DNA from: Bin95 sp965220855
GTDB taxonomy: Bacteria > Pseudomonadota > Alphaproteobacteria > Bin95
Assembly (NCBI GenBank): GCA_965220855.1
Contig: CBDCQY010000002.1
Span: forward strand, 402,562 to 466,561
DNA length: 64,000 nt
Direction: 5' to 3'
A program made the position numbers and the translations under genes. Shown here in pieces: positions 53,805 through 61,931 of this stretch (positions within the stretch are counted from its first letter, which is position 1; each line of letters opens with the position of its first letter). The notes under the pieces are model-generated. The model did no database searches. It was not told the DNA's origin and was given only the letters and a program-made list of their open reading frames with translations.

Positions 53805-55363
53805 CCGAACAGCCCGTGCAGATACCAGCGGGGCGCCTGGCAGGCGTCGCTCGCGTCGCCGGCGTCGCCCGCCGCGCCGGCGTCGCCCGCCGCGCCGGCG
53901 TTGCGATAGAGGCCGGCGCGATAGAGCCAGTAGCGCCGGCCTTGCCGGTCCTCGACGCGGTAATAGTCGCGCGCGGGGCCGTCCTTGTCGCCGGCCCACC
54001 ATTCCGGCTCGATGCGCTCCGGCCCGGCGGCGCGGGCCACGGGGTGGCGTCGCCGGCGCCAGACGAACAGCGCCGGCGGCCCGTCCGGCAGGGCGGCGAC
54101 GGCCTCCACCGGCTCCGGCCGGTCGAGCAGACGCAAGGGACGCGGCGGCCGCTCCGGCGCCGGGTCCCGGGCGGCGGCCTCCCGGTCGGGCGCGACCGCC
54201 CGCTCCGCCTTCTCCGGCAGGTGGCTTTCGACCGGCTCCAGGCGGCGGAGGGCCTGCAGGCCCAGGCGCGCCTGCAGGCGGTCGATCAGGAGGGCGAGAT
54301 CGCCGCGCCCGCTTTCGGTCAGGCCCGGCTGCAGAGGCTCCAGCGGCTCGGCGCGGGCGGCGTGGAGCGCCATGGCGTCGATGCCGAAGCCGGGATCGAC
54401 GGTCGGGAGCGTCTCGGCGAAGAGGCGGAGCAGATGGGCGGCGTCGCGGGTGGCGCGCGCGGTCGCCACCTCCCGCTGCGCGACGCTACCGTCGATGCGA
54501 TAGCAGTGAAGCGCCACACGTCGCGCGCCCAGCCCGTCGCGCGCGAGCGCCGCCTGCAAGCCCGCCGCCAGCCTGGAGAGCGCCGCCTGGAGCGCCTCGG
54601 CGTGGATCAGCGGCTCGGGAAAGGCGAGCCGCTCCAGGCAGGCGGGCGGCGGGGCGAGCGCCGCCAGCGGCTCGGCGCGCCGGCCGAGCGCTTCGTCGAG
54701 CCGCGCCAGCACCGCGCCGCTGCGCGCGCCGAAGCGCCGGGCGAGCGCGGAGCGCGGCAGGCCGGCCAGCGCGCCGATCTCGGCAAGCCCCAGGCGGCGC
54801 AGCAGCAGCGCGTCCTCGGGCGCGAGGCGGAGGCCCTCGACCGGCAGGGGGGCGAGCGCCGCCGGGCTCTCTCCGGGCCGGGCGAGGCGGCGGCCCTTGC
54901 CGGCGAAGCGGGCGAGCGCCCAGGCGGCGCCCGGCGTGTCGGCCAGCCCCGCCCGGACCGCGAGGCCGAGGCCGGCGAGCCGCGCCCGGACCTCCGCCAG
55001 CATCGCCGCCTCGCCGCCGAAGAGATGCGCCGCGCCGGTCATGTCCAGCAGCAGGCCGTCCTCGCCGTCCACCGCCATAGCGGGCGTGAAGCGCCCGCAC
55101 CAGAGCGCGAGGCGCTGGAGCCCCCGCCGGTCCGCCGCCGGATCGCCCTCTTGCGCGGCGAGCGCGGGCAGGAGGGCGCGGGCGTCGGCCAGCCGCATCC
55201 CGCGCGCCAGCCCCGCCGCGCGCGCCTCGCGATTCACCGCCGCCAGCACCGGCCCGTGGCGCCCGGGCGCAATCAGCGCAAAGGGCGCGCGCCGGTCGCG
55301 CCGGTCGCGGCGCAACCGGTCGATCGGCCAATCCGGCAACCAGACGGAAATCACCCGCCGCAC
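53801..55363 (-). CDS. imuB: Mutasome protein ImuB (inactive Y-family polymerase)
   Basis: ImuB links ImuA, DnaE2 and the sliding clamp. The 520-residue protein starts at GTG 55363-55361 with a GGGAGGA site: MRRVISVWLPDWPIDRLRR, the usual ImuB opening. DGLLLDMTGAAHLFGGEAAM near 105 is the Y-polymerase-like palm, in which the paired catalytic acidic residues of active polymerases are missing, as in other ImuB proteins. It ends in the conserved PRWYLHGLFG motif. Just before this lies a low-complexity insert of alternating Gly, Ala and Asp encoded by an 18-bp repeat. Coupled to dnaE2 by ATGA. Confidence 0.94.
53858..53893. repeat. 18-bp tandem repeat in imuB
   Basis: Two exact adjoining copies of GCCGGCGTCGCCCGCCGC plus decayed partial units on both sides encode a Gly-Ala-Asp spacer ahead of the C-terminal motif of ImuB. 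The repeat probably varies in copy number between strains without breaking the frame. Confidence 0.75.
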
Positions 55364-55382
55364 GGCTTCCTCCCTCGCTCAT

Positions 55383-55415
55383 ATTCATGATTTGTTCTAT
55401 CGAGGGGAGAGTCAA
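55383..55415 (-). promoter_or_regulatory. SOS promoter of imuB-dnaE2: -35/-10 with LexA box
   Basis: On the minus strand, TTGACT (55415-55410) is followed after 17 bases by AATCAT (55392-55387). Overlapping the -10 is GAAC-N7-GAAT (55397-55383), one mismatch from the alphaproteobacterial LexA operator GTTC-N7-GTTC. The imuB GTG lies 20 bases downstream. This fits repression by LexA and SOS induction. Confidence 0.75.
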
Positions 55416-55432
55416 GCGCCCCGGTCCGCCGG

Positions 55433-56524
55433 TTATTCCGGCCGCACGGGAAAAGCAGGCTCGACCGGCGCTCCGGGCCGCCACTCCCGCGCCACGCGCT
55501 GCGCCCGCGCCCGCGCCGCCGGCGTCAGATATGCGGCAACCCGGTCCCGGTTGCGGGCCGCCCGCCGACGCCCCTCATCCTCCGACGCCGAATGCCGGGA
55601 CACCGCCAGATCGAACCACAGATAGGCGCGCTCGTAATCCTGCGGCACGCCATGGCCATGTTCGTACATGACCCCCATATTATTCTGGGCAAAGGCGTCG
55701 TCCTGCTCCGCCGCGCGGCGATACCAGGCCACGGCCTCGGAATAGTTCTGCGGAACGCCCCGGCCGAAATAATACATGTGCCCGAGAAGCCATTGCCCGT
55801 CGGCGTCGCCCTGTTCCGCCGCGCGGCGATACCATTCCGCGGCCTCGGAACGATCCTGCGGAATACCCCGACCGGAATCGTACATGTGTCCGAGAAGCCA
55901 TTGGCCATCGGCATTGCCTTGTTCCGCCGCGCGGCGATACCAGGCCACAGCCTCGGAATAGCTCTGCGACACACCCTGACCGGAATAATACATGTGCCCG
56001 AGAAGCCATTGACCTGCGGCGTTGCCCTGCTCCGCCGCGCGGCGATACCATTCCACAGCCCTGGAATAATTTCGCGGAACGCCCCGACCGGAATCGTACA
56101 TGGTCCCGAGACGCCATTGGCCCGCAGCATTGCCCTGCTCCGCTGCGCGGCGATACCACTTCACGGCCTCGGAATCGCTCTGCGGCGCGCCCAGGCCGGA
56201 ATCGTACATGGTTCCGAGACGCCATTGACCTGCGGCGTTGCCCTGCTCCGCCGCATGGCGATACCACTTCACGGCCTCGGAATCGTCCTGCGGAACGCCC
56301 AGACCGCGCCGATACATGGCCCCGAGACGCAACTGGCCGTCGGCGTCGTTCCGCTCCGCCGCCCGGCGAAACCATGCCGCCGCTTCGGAATAGTCCCGGC
56401 GTTCGTAGGCCGCCTCGCCTTCGGCCACCATGTCCCCGGCGGACGGCTCGGCCGCGGCGGGCGGGGCGAGAAGGGACAGGAGGAGGATTATGGCCGCTGC
56501 AACAGGGCGGGTCGTTCGAATCAT
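55433..56524 (-). CDS. Secreted Sel1-repeat protein
   Basis: The 363-residue protein has a signal peptide (AAAIILLLSLLAPPAAAEPS, cleavage near 25) and seven Sel1-like repeats of 36 residues between about 60 and 310, each with the pattern GDxxGQWLLGHMYxSGxGxPQ followed by WYRRAAEQG. A final DYERAYLWFDLAVSRHSASE unit and an arginine-rich tail follow. Sel1 repeats mediate protein-protein binding, often in envelope stress or secretion. It is a paralogue of the larger downstream gene but lacks its protease. It lies between the imuB promoter and the other repeat gene, on the same strand. Confidence 0.85.
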   Translation of the reverse strand: MIRTTRPVAAAIILLLSLLAPPAAAEPSAGDMVAEGEAAYERRDYSEAAAWFRRAAERNDADGQLRLGAMYRRGLGVPQDDSEAVKWYRHAAEQGNAAGQWRLGTMYDSGLGAPQSDSEAVKWYRRAAEQGNAAGQWRLGTMYDSGRGVPRNYSRAVEWYRRAAEQGNAAGQWLLGHMYYSGQGVSQSYSEAVAWYRRAAEQGNADGQWLLGHMYDSGRGIPQDRSEAAEWYRRAAEQGDADGQWLLGHMYYFGRGVPQNYSEAVAWYRRAAEQDDAFAQNNMGVMYEHGHGVPQDYERAYLWFDLAVSRHSASEDEGRRRAARNRDRVAAYLTPAARARAQRVAREWRPGAPVEPAFPVRPE

Positions 56525-56637
56525 GGCCGCGTCTCCCCGCGTTCCCGTCAGGCTCGGGCCTGCGATAGACGGGCGCGCTGCGGCCCGTCAAGCCGGCGGG
56601 CGAGCGCCCAGGCGGCGACCGGACCTCGGGCCGCCGG

Positions 56638-58782
56638 CTATTTCCAGCATTCGAGCAGCGCCGTGAACGCCCTCGCCTCGGCCGCCACTTCCTCCGCCCG
56701 GCGCGGCGTGTCGGAGGGCGCGGTGGCGTAGTCGATGCCCTCGGCGTCGAGAAAGGCCCGCGCCGCGCCGGCGCTGACGGCGAAATTGACGTTCTGGGGC
56801 AGGTCTCCGGTCGCACGGGCGAACTTCATGGCGTCCAGCTTCGCTACCACCACGCCCACCGCCCGGCCGGCCATGTCCAGCACGGGACCGCCGCTGTTGC
56901 CTTTCTGAACCGGGGCGCTGATCTGTATCAGCCGGCGGTCGTCGCCCGGCCCGGCCAGCGCCGAGATCGCCCCGGTGGTGACAGTCGCCCCGGAGGCCAG
57001 CACGCCGCGCAGCGGATAGCCGAGCACCACCACACCCGCGCCCGGCCTCACACCCCGCCCCTGCCGGAAGCGGGCGAAGGTCTCCCCGACAGGCCCCTTG
57101 AGCAGCGCCAGGTCGGCGCTGACGTCACGCGCCACAAGGGCGATTGGCCCCGCCGGCGGCAGCCGCACCTCGGCGCACCCCGCCACCACATGCGCATTGG
57201 TGAGGATATGGCCCGCCGTGCTGACGCGAAAACCGGTGCCGGTAGAGACCTTCTCGAGGGCCGGAGCCGCATGCCCGCTCTCGCCACCCACCGGGAGCGC
57301 CGCAAGCGACACCTCGCTTTCCAGCGCCCGCGAAAACCGGCCATCCGCCACAAGACCTTGCGCCCGCTGAAACGCCCGGATCGCCGCCCGGGTGCGCGCG
57401 CCCAGCACGCCATCGGCCGGTCCCGGATCGTAACCGAGGCGCGCCAGGCGCTCCTGCAACATGGCAATGCGCGCCCGCAGGTCTTTGTCTCCCGCCGCAG
57501 GAGAAGCGGACGCGACCGCCGTTCCGGGCCGCCACTCCCGCGCCATGCGCTGCGCCCGCGCCAGCGCCTCCGGCGTCAGATATGCGGCAACCCGGTCCCG
57601 GTTTCGCACCGCCCGCTGACGTCTCTCACTCTCCGATGCCGAATGCCGGGACACCGCCAGATTGAACCACAGATAGGCGCGCTCATAATCCTGTGGAACG
57701 CCATGGCCATGCTCGTACATGACCCCCAGATTGTTCTGAGCAGAGGCATAACCTCGCTCTGCTGCGGGACGATACCATTTTACAGCTTCAAAATAATCCT
57801 GCAAAACACCCTGACCATTAGAATACATGACTCCCAAATTAAATTGGGCATCAGCCTGTCCCTGATCTGCCGCACGGCGATACCACTTCATGGCTTCAAG
57901 ATAATTCTGTGAAAAGCCTCGACCATCGTAATACATCACCCCCAGATTAAATTGAGCATCAGCCTGCCCCTGATCTGCTGCGCGATGATACCACTTTATG
58001 GCTTCAAAATAATCTTGTGGAACGCCGTGACCATTAGAATACATCACCCCCAGACTAAATTGAGCATCAGCCTGTCCCTGATCTGCTGCGCGGCGATACC
58101 ATTTTGCAGCCTTAGAGTAATCCTGCGGCACACCCTTGCCAAGTCTATACATGTCTGCAAGATCCCCTTGAGCTTCAGCATCGCCTTGATCTGCCGCACG
58201 GCGATACCACTTCATCGCCTCTGAATAATCTTGTGGCACACCGTCACCAACAAAAAACCTAAATCCAAGACTCCATTGACTAAAATAATCACCTTGCTCC
58301 GCCGCATGGCGATACCAATTTGCGGCCTTGGAATAATCCTGTGGCACCCCCTTGCCATCAGAATACATCATTCCAAGCCTCCATTGACTGGCGGCATCGC
58401 CCTGCTCCGCCGCACGGCGATACCATTTTGCAGCCTTGGAATAATCCTGTGGCACCCCCTTGCCATCAGAATACATCATTCCAAGCCTCCATTGACTGTC
58501 GGCATGGCCCTGCTCCGCCGCACGGTGATACCATTTTGCGGCCTCAGAATAATCCTGCGGAACACCCTTGCCAAATCTATACATGTCTGCAAGGGCCCCT
58601 TGAGTCTCAGCATCGCCTTGGTCTGCCGCAAGGTGGAGCCACTTCAGTGCTTCGGAATAGTCTTCGCGTTCGTAAGCAGCCTTCGCCTTGGCCACCATGT
58701 CCTCGGCGGACTGCTGAGCCGTGGCGAGGGGGGAAAGGAGGAGGATTATGGCCGCTGCAACAAAGCGCGTTGTTCGAGTCAT
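56638..58782 (-). CDS. Sel1-repeat, peptidoglycan-binding and trypsin-like protease fusion
   Basis: The 714-residue protein begins with a signal peptide (AAAIILLLSPLATAQQ). Nine Sel1 repeats of 36 residues fill about 45-365. A conserved tail (RNRDRVAAYLTPEALARAQR) is shared with its paralogue. A peptidoglycan-binding type 1 unit (LQERLARLGYDPGPADGVLG) lies near 434-470. A S1C-like serine protease follows at about 500-690 with the triad His in ILTNAHVVAG near 527, Asp in SADLALLKG near 560, and Ser in QKGNSGGPVLD near 627. The ordering suggests a periplasmic protease brought to the wall and to protein partners. Start ATG 58782-58780 follows GGAGGGG. Sequence of the repeat region is AT-richer than neighbours. 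Confidence 0.88.
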   Translation of the reverse strand: MTRTTRFVAAAIILLLSPLATAQQSAEDMVAKAKAAYEREDYSEALKWLHLAADQGDAETQGALADMYRFGKGVPQDYSEAAKWYHRAAEQGHADSQWRLGMMYSDGKGVPQDYSKAAKWYRRAAEQGDAASQWRLGMMYSDGKGVPQDYSKAANWYRHAAEQGDYFSQWSLGFRFFVGDGVPQDYSEAMKWYRRAADQGDAEAQGDLADMYRLGKGVPQDYSKAAKWYRRAADQGQADAQFSLGVMYSNGHGVPQDYFEAIKWYHRAADQGQADAQFNLGVMYYDGRGFSQNYLEAMKWYRRAADQGQADAQFNLGVMYSNGQGVLQDYFEAVKWYRPAAERGYASAQNNLGVMYEHGHGVPQDYERAYLWFNLAVSRHSASESERRQRAVRNRDRVAAYLTPEALARAQRMAREWRPGTAVASASPAAGDKDLRARIAMLQERLARLGYDPGPADGVLGARTRAAIRAFQRAQGLVADGRFSRALESEVSLAALPVGGESGHAAPALEKVSTGTGFRVSTAGHILTNAHVVAGCAEVRLPPAGPIALVARDVSADLALLKGPVGETFARFRQGRGVRPGAGVVVLGYPLRGVLASGATVTTGAISALAGPGDDRRLIQISAPVQKGNSGGPVLDMAGRAVGVVVAKLDAMKFARATGDLPQNVNFAVSAGAARAFLDAEGIDYATAPSDTPRRAEEVAAEARAFTALLECWK
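58325..58540. repeat. 108-bp tandem repeats in the Sel1 gene, two nearly identical units
   Basis: The run beginning GCCTTGGAATAATCCTGTGG occurs at 58325 and again at 58433, exactly 108 bp (36 codons) apart, identical over about 65 bases and nearly so for the remainder of the unit. Other units across 57700-58680 are more diverged. The adjoining near-identity suggests recent expansion or gene conversion. Confidence 0.8.
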
Positions 58783-58807
58783 CGGCGCATCCCCTCCAGA
58801 GGTCTCG

Positions 58808-59641
58808 TCAGGCTCGCGCCTGCGATAGACGGGCGGGTTGTGCGGCGTCAAGGCAGTGGGCGGTTCGGGGCGGGGGCGCCGGGTGGAAGTGGGTTGTCTC
58901 GGGGTTCCATTCCGCTTCGCAGCTTGCCGGGCGGCCGGAGTGGCAGCGGTGGAGGTGGAGGCGCCAGCGGGGGCGGCCGGGGGCCTTGTCGTCGAAGGGG
59001 TCGGGGGCGGCCGGCAGGGCGGCGACGCGCCAGCGGGTCTCGGCCGCGCTTGGAGGCGCCAGCCCGTCGCGGCGCAGCAGCAGCGCCGGCGTCCGGCTCT
59101 CGCGGGCCGCCAGCGAGAGCCGCCGGCTGGCGGTGAAGTCCAGGCCCTCGACCTCGCCCAGCACCGCCGCGAGCGCCGCCGAGCGCAGCCCCTCCTCCAG
59201 CGCCCAGGCCACATCCCGGTCGCGCCGCGCCGAAAGCAGCAGCAATTCCGCCGGATCGAGGCCGAGATCGCGCCAGCCGGGGCCGTAGAGCCGCCCGCCC
59301 TCGGCCCCCCGGCGCTCGCAGACCAGCACCGCGCGGCGTCCGTCATGGCGCCGGAGCCGCGCCAGCAGCGCCGCCAGGAAGGCCGCCGCCGCCGGCCCGT
59401 CGCCCTCGCCGGCCCCGGCCGCCTCATGCAGCCCGTCGGGCGCGAGGCCCGTCGCCGGCAGCGCCCGGTCCAGCGCCTCCAGGCCCGTCAGCCAGCAGGC
59501 CGCGACCTCCGCCAGCGCCGGCCCGGCCACCGGCCCCCGCCGCTCCAGCAGCGCCACGCGCCGGCGGAGCGCCTCCAGGGCGGCGGATCGGGAATCGGGA
59601 CGGGCGGCGGACATGGGCGGCGGGGCTGTTGCGGCATTCAT
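58808..59641 (-). CDS. imuA: Mutasome protein ImuA
   Basis: ImuA is a RecA-like partner of ImuB and DnaE2 in SOS mutagenesis. The 277-residue protein from ATG 59641-59639 shows LEALDRALPATGLAPDGLHE near 55, AVLVCERRGAEGGRLYGPGW near 105 with LGLDPAELLLLSARRDRDVA, and LEEGLRSAALAAVLGEVEGL, all matching ImuA. An earlier ATG at 59659 lies inside the -10/LexA site and cannot be in the transcript. ATG 59614 is another option. The C-terminal 60 residues are proline-rich and unconserved. Normally next to imuB, it is here 3.2 kb away, with two Sel1 genes between. Confidence 0.88.
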   Translation of the reverse strand: MNAATAPPPMSAARPDSRSAALEALRRRVALLERRGPVAGPALAEVAACWLTGLEALDRALPATGLAPDGLHEAAGAGEGDGPAAAAFLAALLARLRRHDGRRAVLVCERRGAEGGRLYGPGWRDLGLDPAELLLLSARRDRDVAWALEEGLRSAALAAVLGEVEGLDFTASRRLSLAARESRTPALLLRRDGLAPPSAAETRWRVAALPAAPDPFDDKAPGRPRWRLHLHRCHSGRPASCEAEWNPETTHFHPAPPPRTAHCLDAAQPARLSQARA

Positions 59642-59676
59642 GTTCGTTTTATGTTCCATATGCGCCCCGGAGTCAA
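59642..59676 (-). promoter_or_regulatory. SOS promoter of imuA: -35/-10 with perfect LexA box
   Basis: On the minus strand TTGACT (59676-59671) is followed after 17 bases by CATAAA (59653-59648). A perfect GAAC-N7-GAAC (59656-59642), that is GTTC-N7-GTTC on the plus strand, covers the -10. This is the canonical alphaproteobacterial LexA operator. The predicted transcript starts near 59641, so translation may be leaderless from the ATG there. Confidence 0.85.
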
Positions 59677-59748
59677 GCCCCGCTTGCGCCGCCCCGCAAA
59701 TCCCCCTTCTATAGCGCCCGCAGCGGGCGAACGGAGAGGAGGAACGGG

Positions 59749-60729
59749 ATGCCGGTCAAGGTCGCGATGCAGATCGAACTGTCGATGGGGGCGATGGAGC
59801 GCGTGCGGGAGATGGCGGAGGTGGTCGTCGATCCCGACCTGGCAGAGGTCTCCGGCGCGGATATCGTGGTCGCCGGCCGGGGGCCGATCGACGCCGCCTT
59901 CATGGCGCGCGCCGGCAACCGGCTGAAGATGGTCGCCACCCCCGGCATCGGCGTGGACAAGATCGATGTGGCGGCGGCGAGCGAGCGCGGCATCGTCGTC
60001 ATCCACAATCCCGACGCGCCCACGCAATCCACCGCCGAGCACACCGTCGCGCTGCTGACGGCGCTCGCCGCGCGCGTCATGACCGGGGACCGGTTCCTGC
60101 GCGAAGGCCGCCCGCTCGACCGCGAGCGGATGCGGGGCACGGAGCTGCTGGGGCGCAAGCTGGGCGTGGTCGGCTACGGGCGCATCGGCCGGCGCGTGGC
60201 GGCGACCGCCGCGCTCGGCCTCGGCATGGAGGTGCGCGTCTCGGACCCCTTCGTGGACCAGAAGCAGCAGACCCCGGAGGGGGTCGCGCTCGGCGGCGAT
60301 CTCGACTCGGTCCTCGCCGGGGCCGATTTCGCGACCCTGCATGTGCCGCTCTCCCCGGCGACGCGCCATCTGGTCGGCGCGCGCGAGCTCGGCCTGATCG
60401 CCGCCGGCGGCTATCTGGTCAACGCCTCGCGGGGGCCGGTGGTGGACGAGCAGGCGCTGATCCGCGCCCTGCAGACAGGCCATCTGGCGGGCGCGGCGCT
60501 GGATGTGACCGACCCCGAGCCGCCGCTGCCCGACAATCCGCTGCTGGCGATGGACAATGTCATCGTCACCCCGCATATCGCGTCCAACACCGACCGGGGC
60601 GTCCACGCCATGATGCACGGCGTCGCCGACCAGATCGCCCAGGTCATCGCCGGCGAGCCGCCGCGCAGCATGGTCGATCCCGCAGTGTGGCCCGGCCGCT
60701 TCGCCGGCTGGAATCCCGAAGAAGGCTGA
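59749..60729 (+). CDS. D-isomer-specific 2-hydroxyacid dehydrogenase
   Basis: This is an NAD-dependent dehydrogenase of the phosphoglycerate/glycerate dehydrogenase family, 326 residues, from ATG 59749 with a strong GGAGAGGAGG site. The nucleotide-binding turn is GVVGYGRIGRRVAATA near 140. The catalytic Arg lies in VNASRGPVVDEQALIRAL near 230, the Glu in DVTDPEPPLPDNPLL near 260, and the His in VIVTPHIASNTDRGV near 278. ATPGIGVDKIDVAAASERG near 65 fits the substrate domain. Specific substrate unknown. It diverges from imuA with 107 bp between the starts. Confidence 0.9.
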   Translation: MPVKVAMQIELSMGAMERVREMAEVVVDPDLAEVSGADIVVAGRGPIDAAFMARAGNRLKMVATPGIGVDKIDVAAASERGIVVIHNPDAPTQSTAEHTVALLTALAARVMTGDRFLREGRPLDRERMRGTELLGRKLGVVGYGRIGRRVAATAALGLGMEVRVSDPFVDQKQQTPEGVALGGDLDSVLAGADFATLHVPLSPATRHLVGARELGLIAAGGYLVNASRGPVVDEQALIRALQTGHLAGAALDVTDPEPPLPDNPLLAMDNVIVTPHIASNTDRGVHAMMHGVADQIAQVIAGEPPRSMVDPAVWPGRFAGWNPEEG

Positions 60730-60851
60730 GCCGCCTTCCGCCGCCCCGCGCTATGTCGGCGCGGCGCGGCGAGCGCGCAGGGAGCATCTGTTCGTCAGCG
60801 CCTTCTGCTTGAGCGCTTCGCTTTTCCAGGGCCGGGAGTTGCAGAATCGCC

Positions 60852-61931
60852 TCAGCTTCTGCCGGCTCTGGAGCCGCAGTACCAGGTGGCCAGCAGGATT
60901 CCCGCAACGCCGATCGCGGCAATGATCAGCAGGATGGTGCGGGCGGTATCGGCAGACTGGGCTGCGGCGGCGTTGGCGGCCTTGGCGCGTTGGTGGATAT
61001 CCACCACCAAGCCGTCCAACTCGGTGAAGAGTCGCTCCAGGATCCTGTCGTTGGCGGCTATCTGTCTGCCCTCTGTAGCGACTAACTGCAGTTTGGCGCT
61101 CGACTTGTCCCAAATATTGTTCTCTCCCTTGCCGTAGCCTACAAGCCGTTGCAACAGGGGGATAACCTCAGGGTCCAGGTTGGGGGCGCCGTTTTCGGAC
61201 AGATACAGCATGCTTGTCTCAATACGCCGAACTTCCGACTCATAGTCCTCCTGTATATAGGACATCATCTCGGCAAACGGCAAAACGGCGGCGGCTCGCA
61301 GCTTGATCACCGCCACCGCCTGGGTGCTCTGCAGAATGGCAAGATGATAGAGTCGGAGAACCTCTTCGGATATGGGAGAAGGCGTTATTCCGGTCTGCTT
61401 ACCGGACTCGTCATATACGGTCATCATGTGATAGATCTGGTCGTCCATGCTGGTGTTCATCGCCGCGTCCAGGTTCTGGCTGAATCCGTGGCGAAACTCC
61501 CAGAGATCGGCCTGTCTCTTCTTCAACATGTCCAACAGTCCTGGTCGTCCGCTCTCGATGAGTTCGACATTGGACATCAGCGACTCGACATGCTGGCGAA
61601 CTTGCGCGATCCGCTCGTCCTCACCGCCGGCCTCGAGAATCGCCAATTGCTCCTGCAAGGCGGTTCTGTTTTTGGCGATGGACGCGGAAATCCCGGCCAG
61701 ACTGTCGGGGGTCATCCGGAAATCGGTCCGGGGCGCGCTGGCCGACACGGTCAATCCGGCATACCGGGCAACCTCGAACGCCGCGGACAGGGAGTCGGCG
61801 TGCTTGCCGGACGCAGAATGGCTGCTCAGACGCTCGGTCGAATGCCATCCGGTCAGCAGGGCTGCAACGAGAATCGCCAGGGCCGCAATTGCGGTGACCA
61901 GGAGGGCGGCGGAGGGTCGGAATTGAGCCAT
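60852..61931 (-). CDS. Two-helix membrane sensor-like protein without output domain
   Basis: The 359-residue protein has membrane helices at about 10-28 and 333-353 enclosing a roughly 300-residue, largely helical periplasmic domain (for example SGKHADSLSAAFEVARYAGL). This is the shape of the sensory half of histidine kinases and cyclases that read a periplasmic binding protein. It stops 6 residues after the second helix (CGSRAGRS), so HAMP and kinase parts are absent. The other frames downstream show no kinase remnant. It starts on the last base of the binding-protein gene stop, so both are in one operon. It may be a truncated receptor or a stand-alone partner; unclear. Confidence 0.65.
   Translation of the reverse strand: MAQFRPSAALLVTAIAALAILVAALLTGWHSTERLSSHSASGKHADSLSAAFEVARYAGLTVSASAPRTDFRMTPDSLAGISASIAKNRTALQEQLAILEAGGEDERIAQVRQHVESLMSNVELIESGRPGLLDMLKKRQADLWEFRHGFSQNLDAAMNTSMDDQIYHMMTVYDESGKQTGITPSPISEEVLRLYHLAILQSTQAVAVIKLRAAAVLPFAEMMSYIQEDYESEVRRIETSMLYLSENGAPNLDPEVIPLLQRLVGYGKGENNIWDKSSAKLQLVATEGRQIAANDRILERLFTELDGLVVDIHQRAKAANAAAAQSADTARTILLIIAAIGVAGILLATWYCGSRAGRS

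Noticed and set aside
59642..59659. Longer imuA start at ATG 59659
   Set aside because: This ATG lies within the predicted -10/LexA site, upstream of the likely transcription start, so it should not be in the mRNA.
60751..61113. Frameshifted continuation of the sensor gene into a kinase or HAMP domain
   Set aside because: The alternative frame gives only basic, proline- and arginine-rich sequence with no HAMP or kinase motif, and it ends within the gap.
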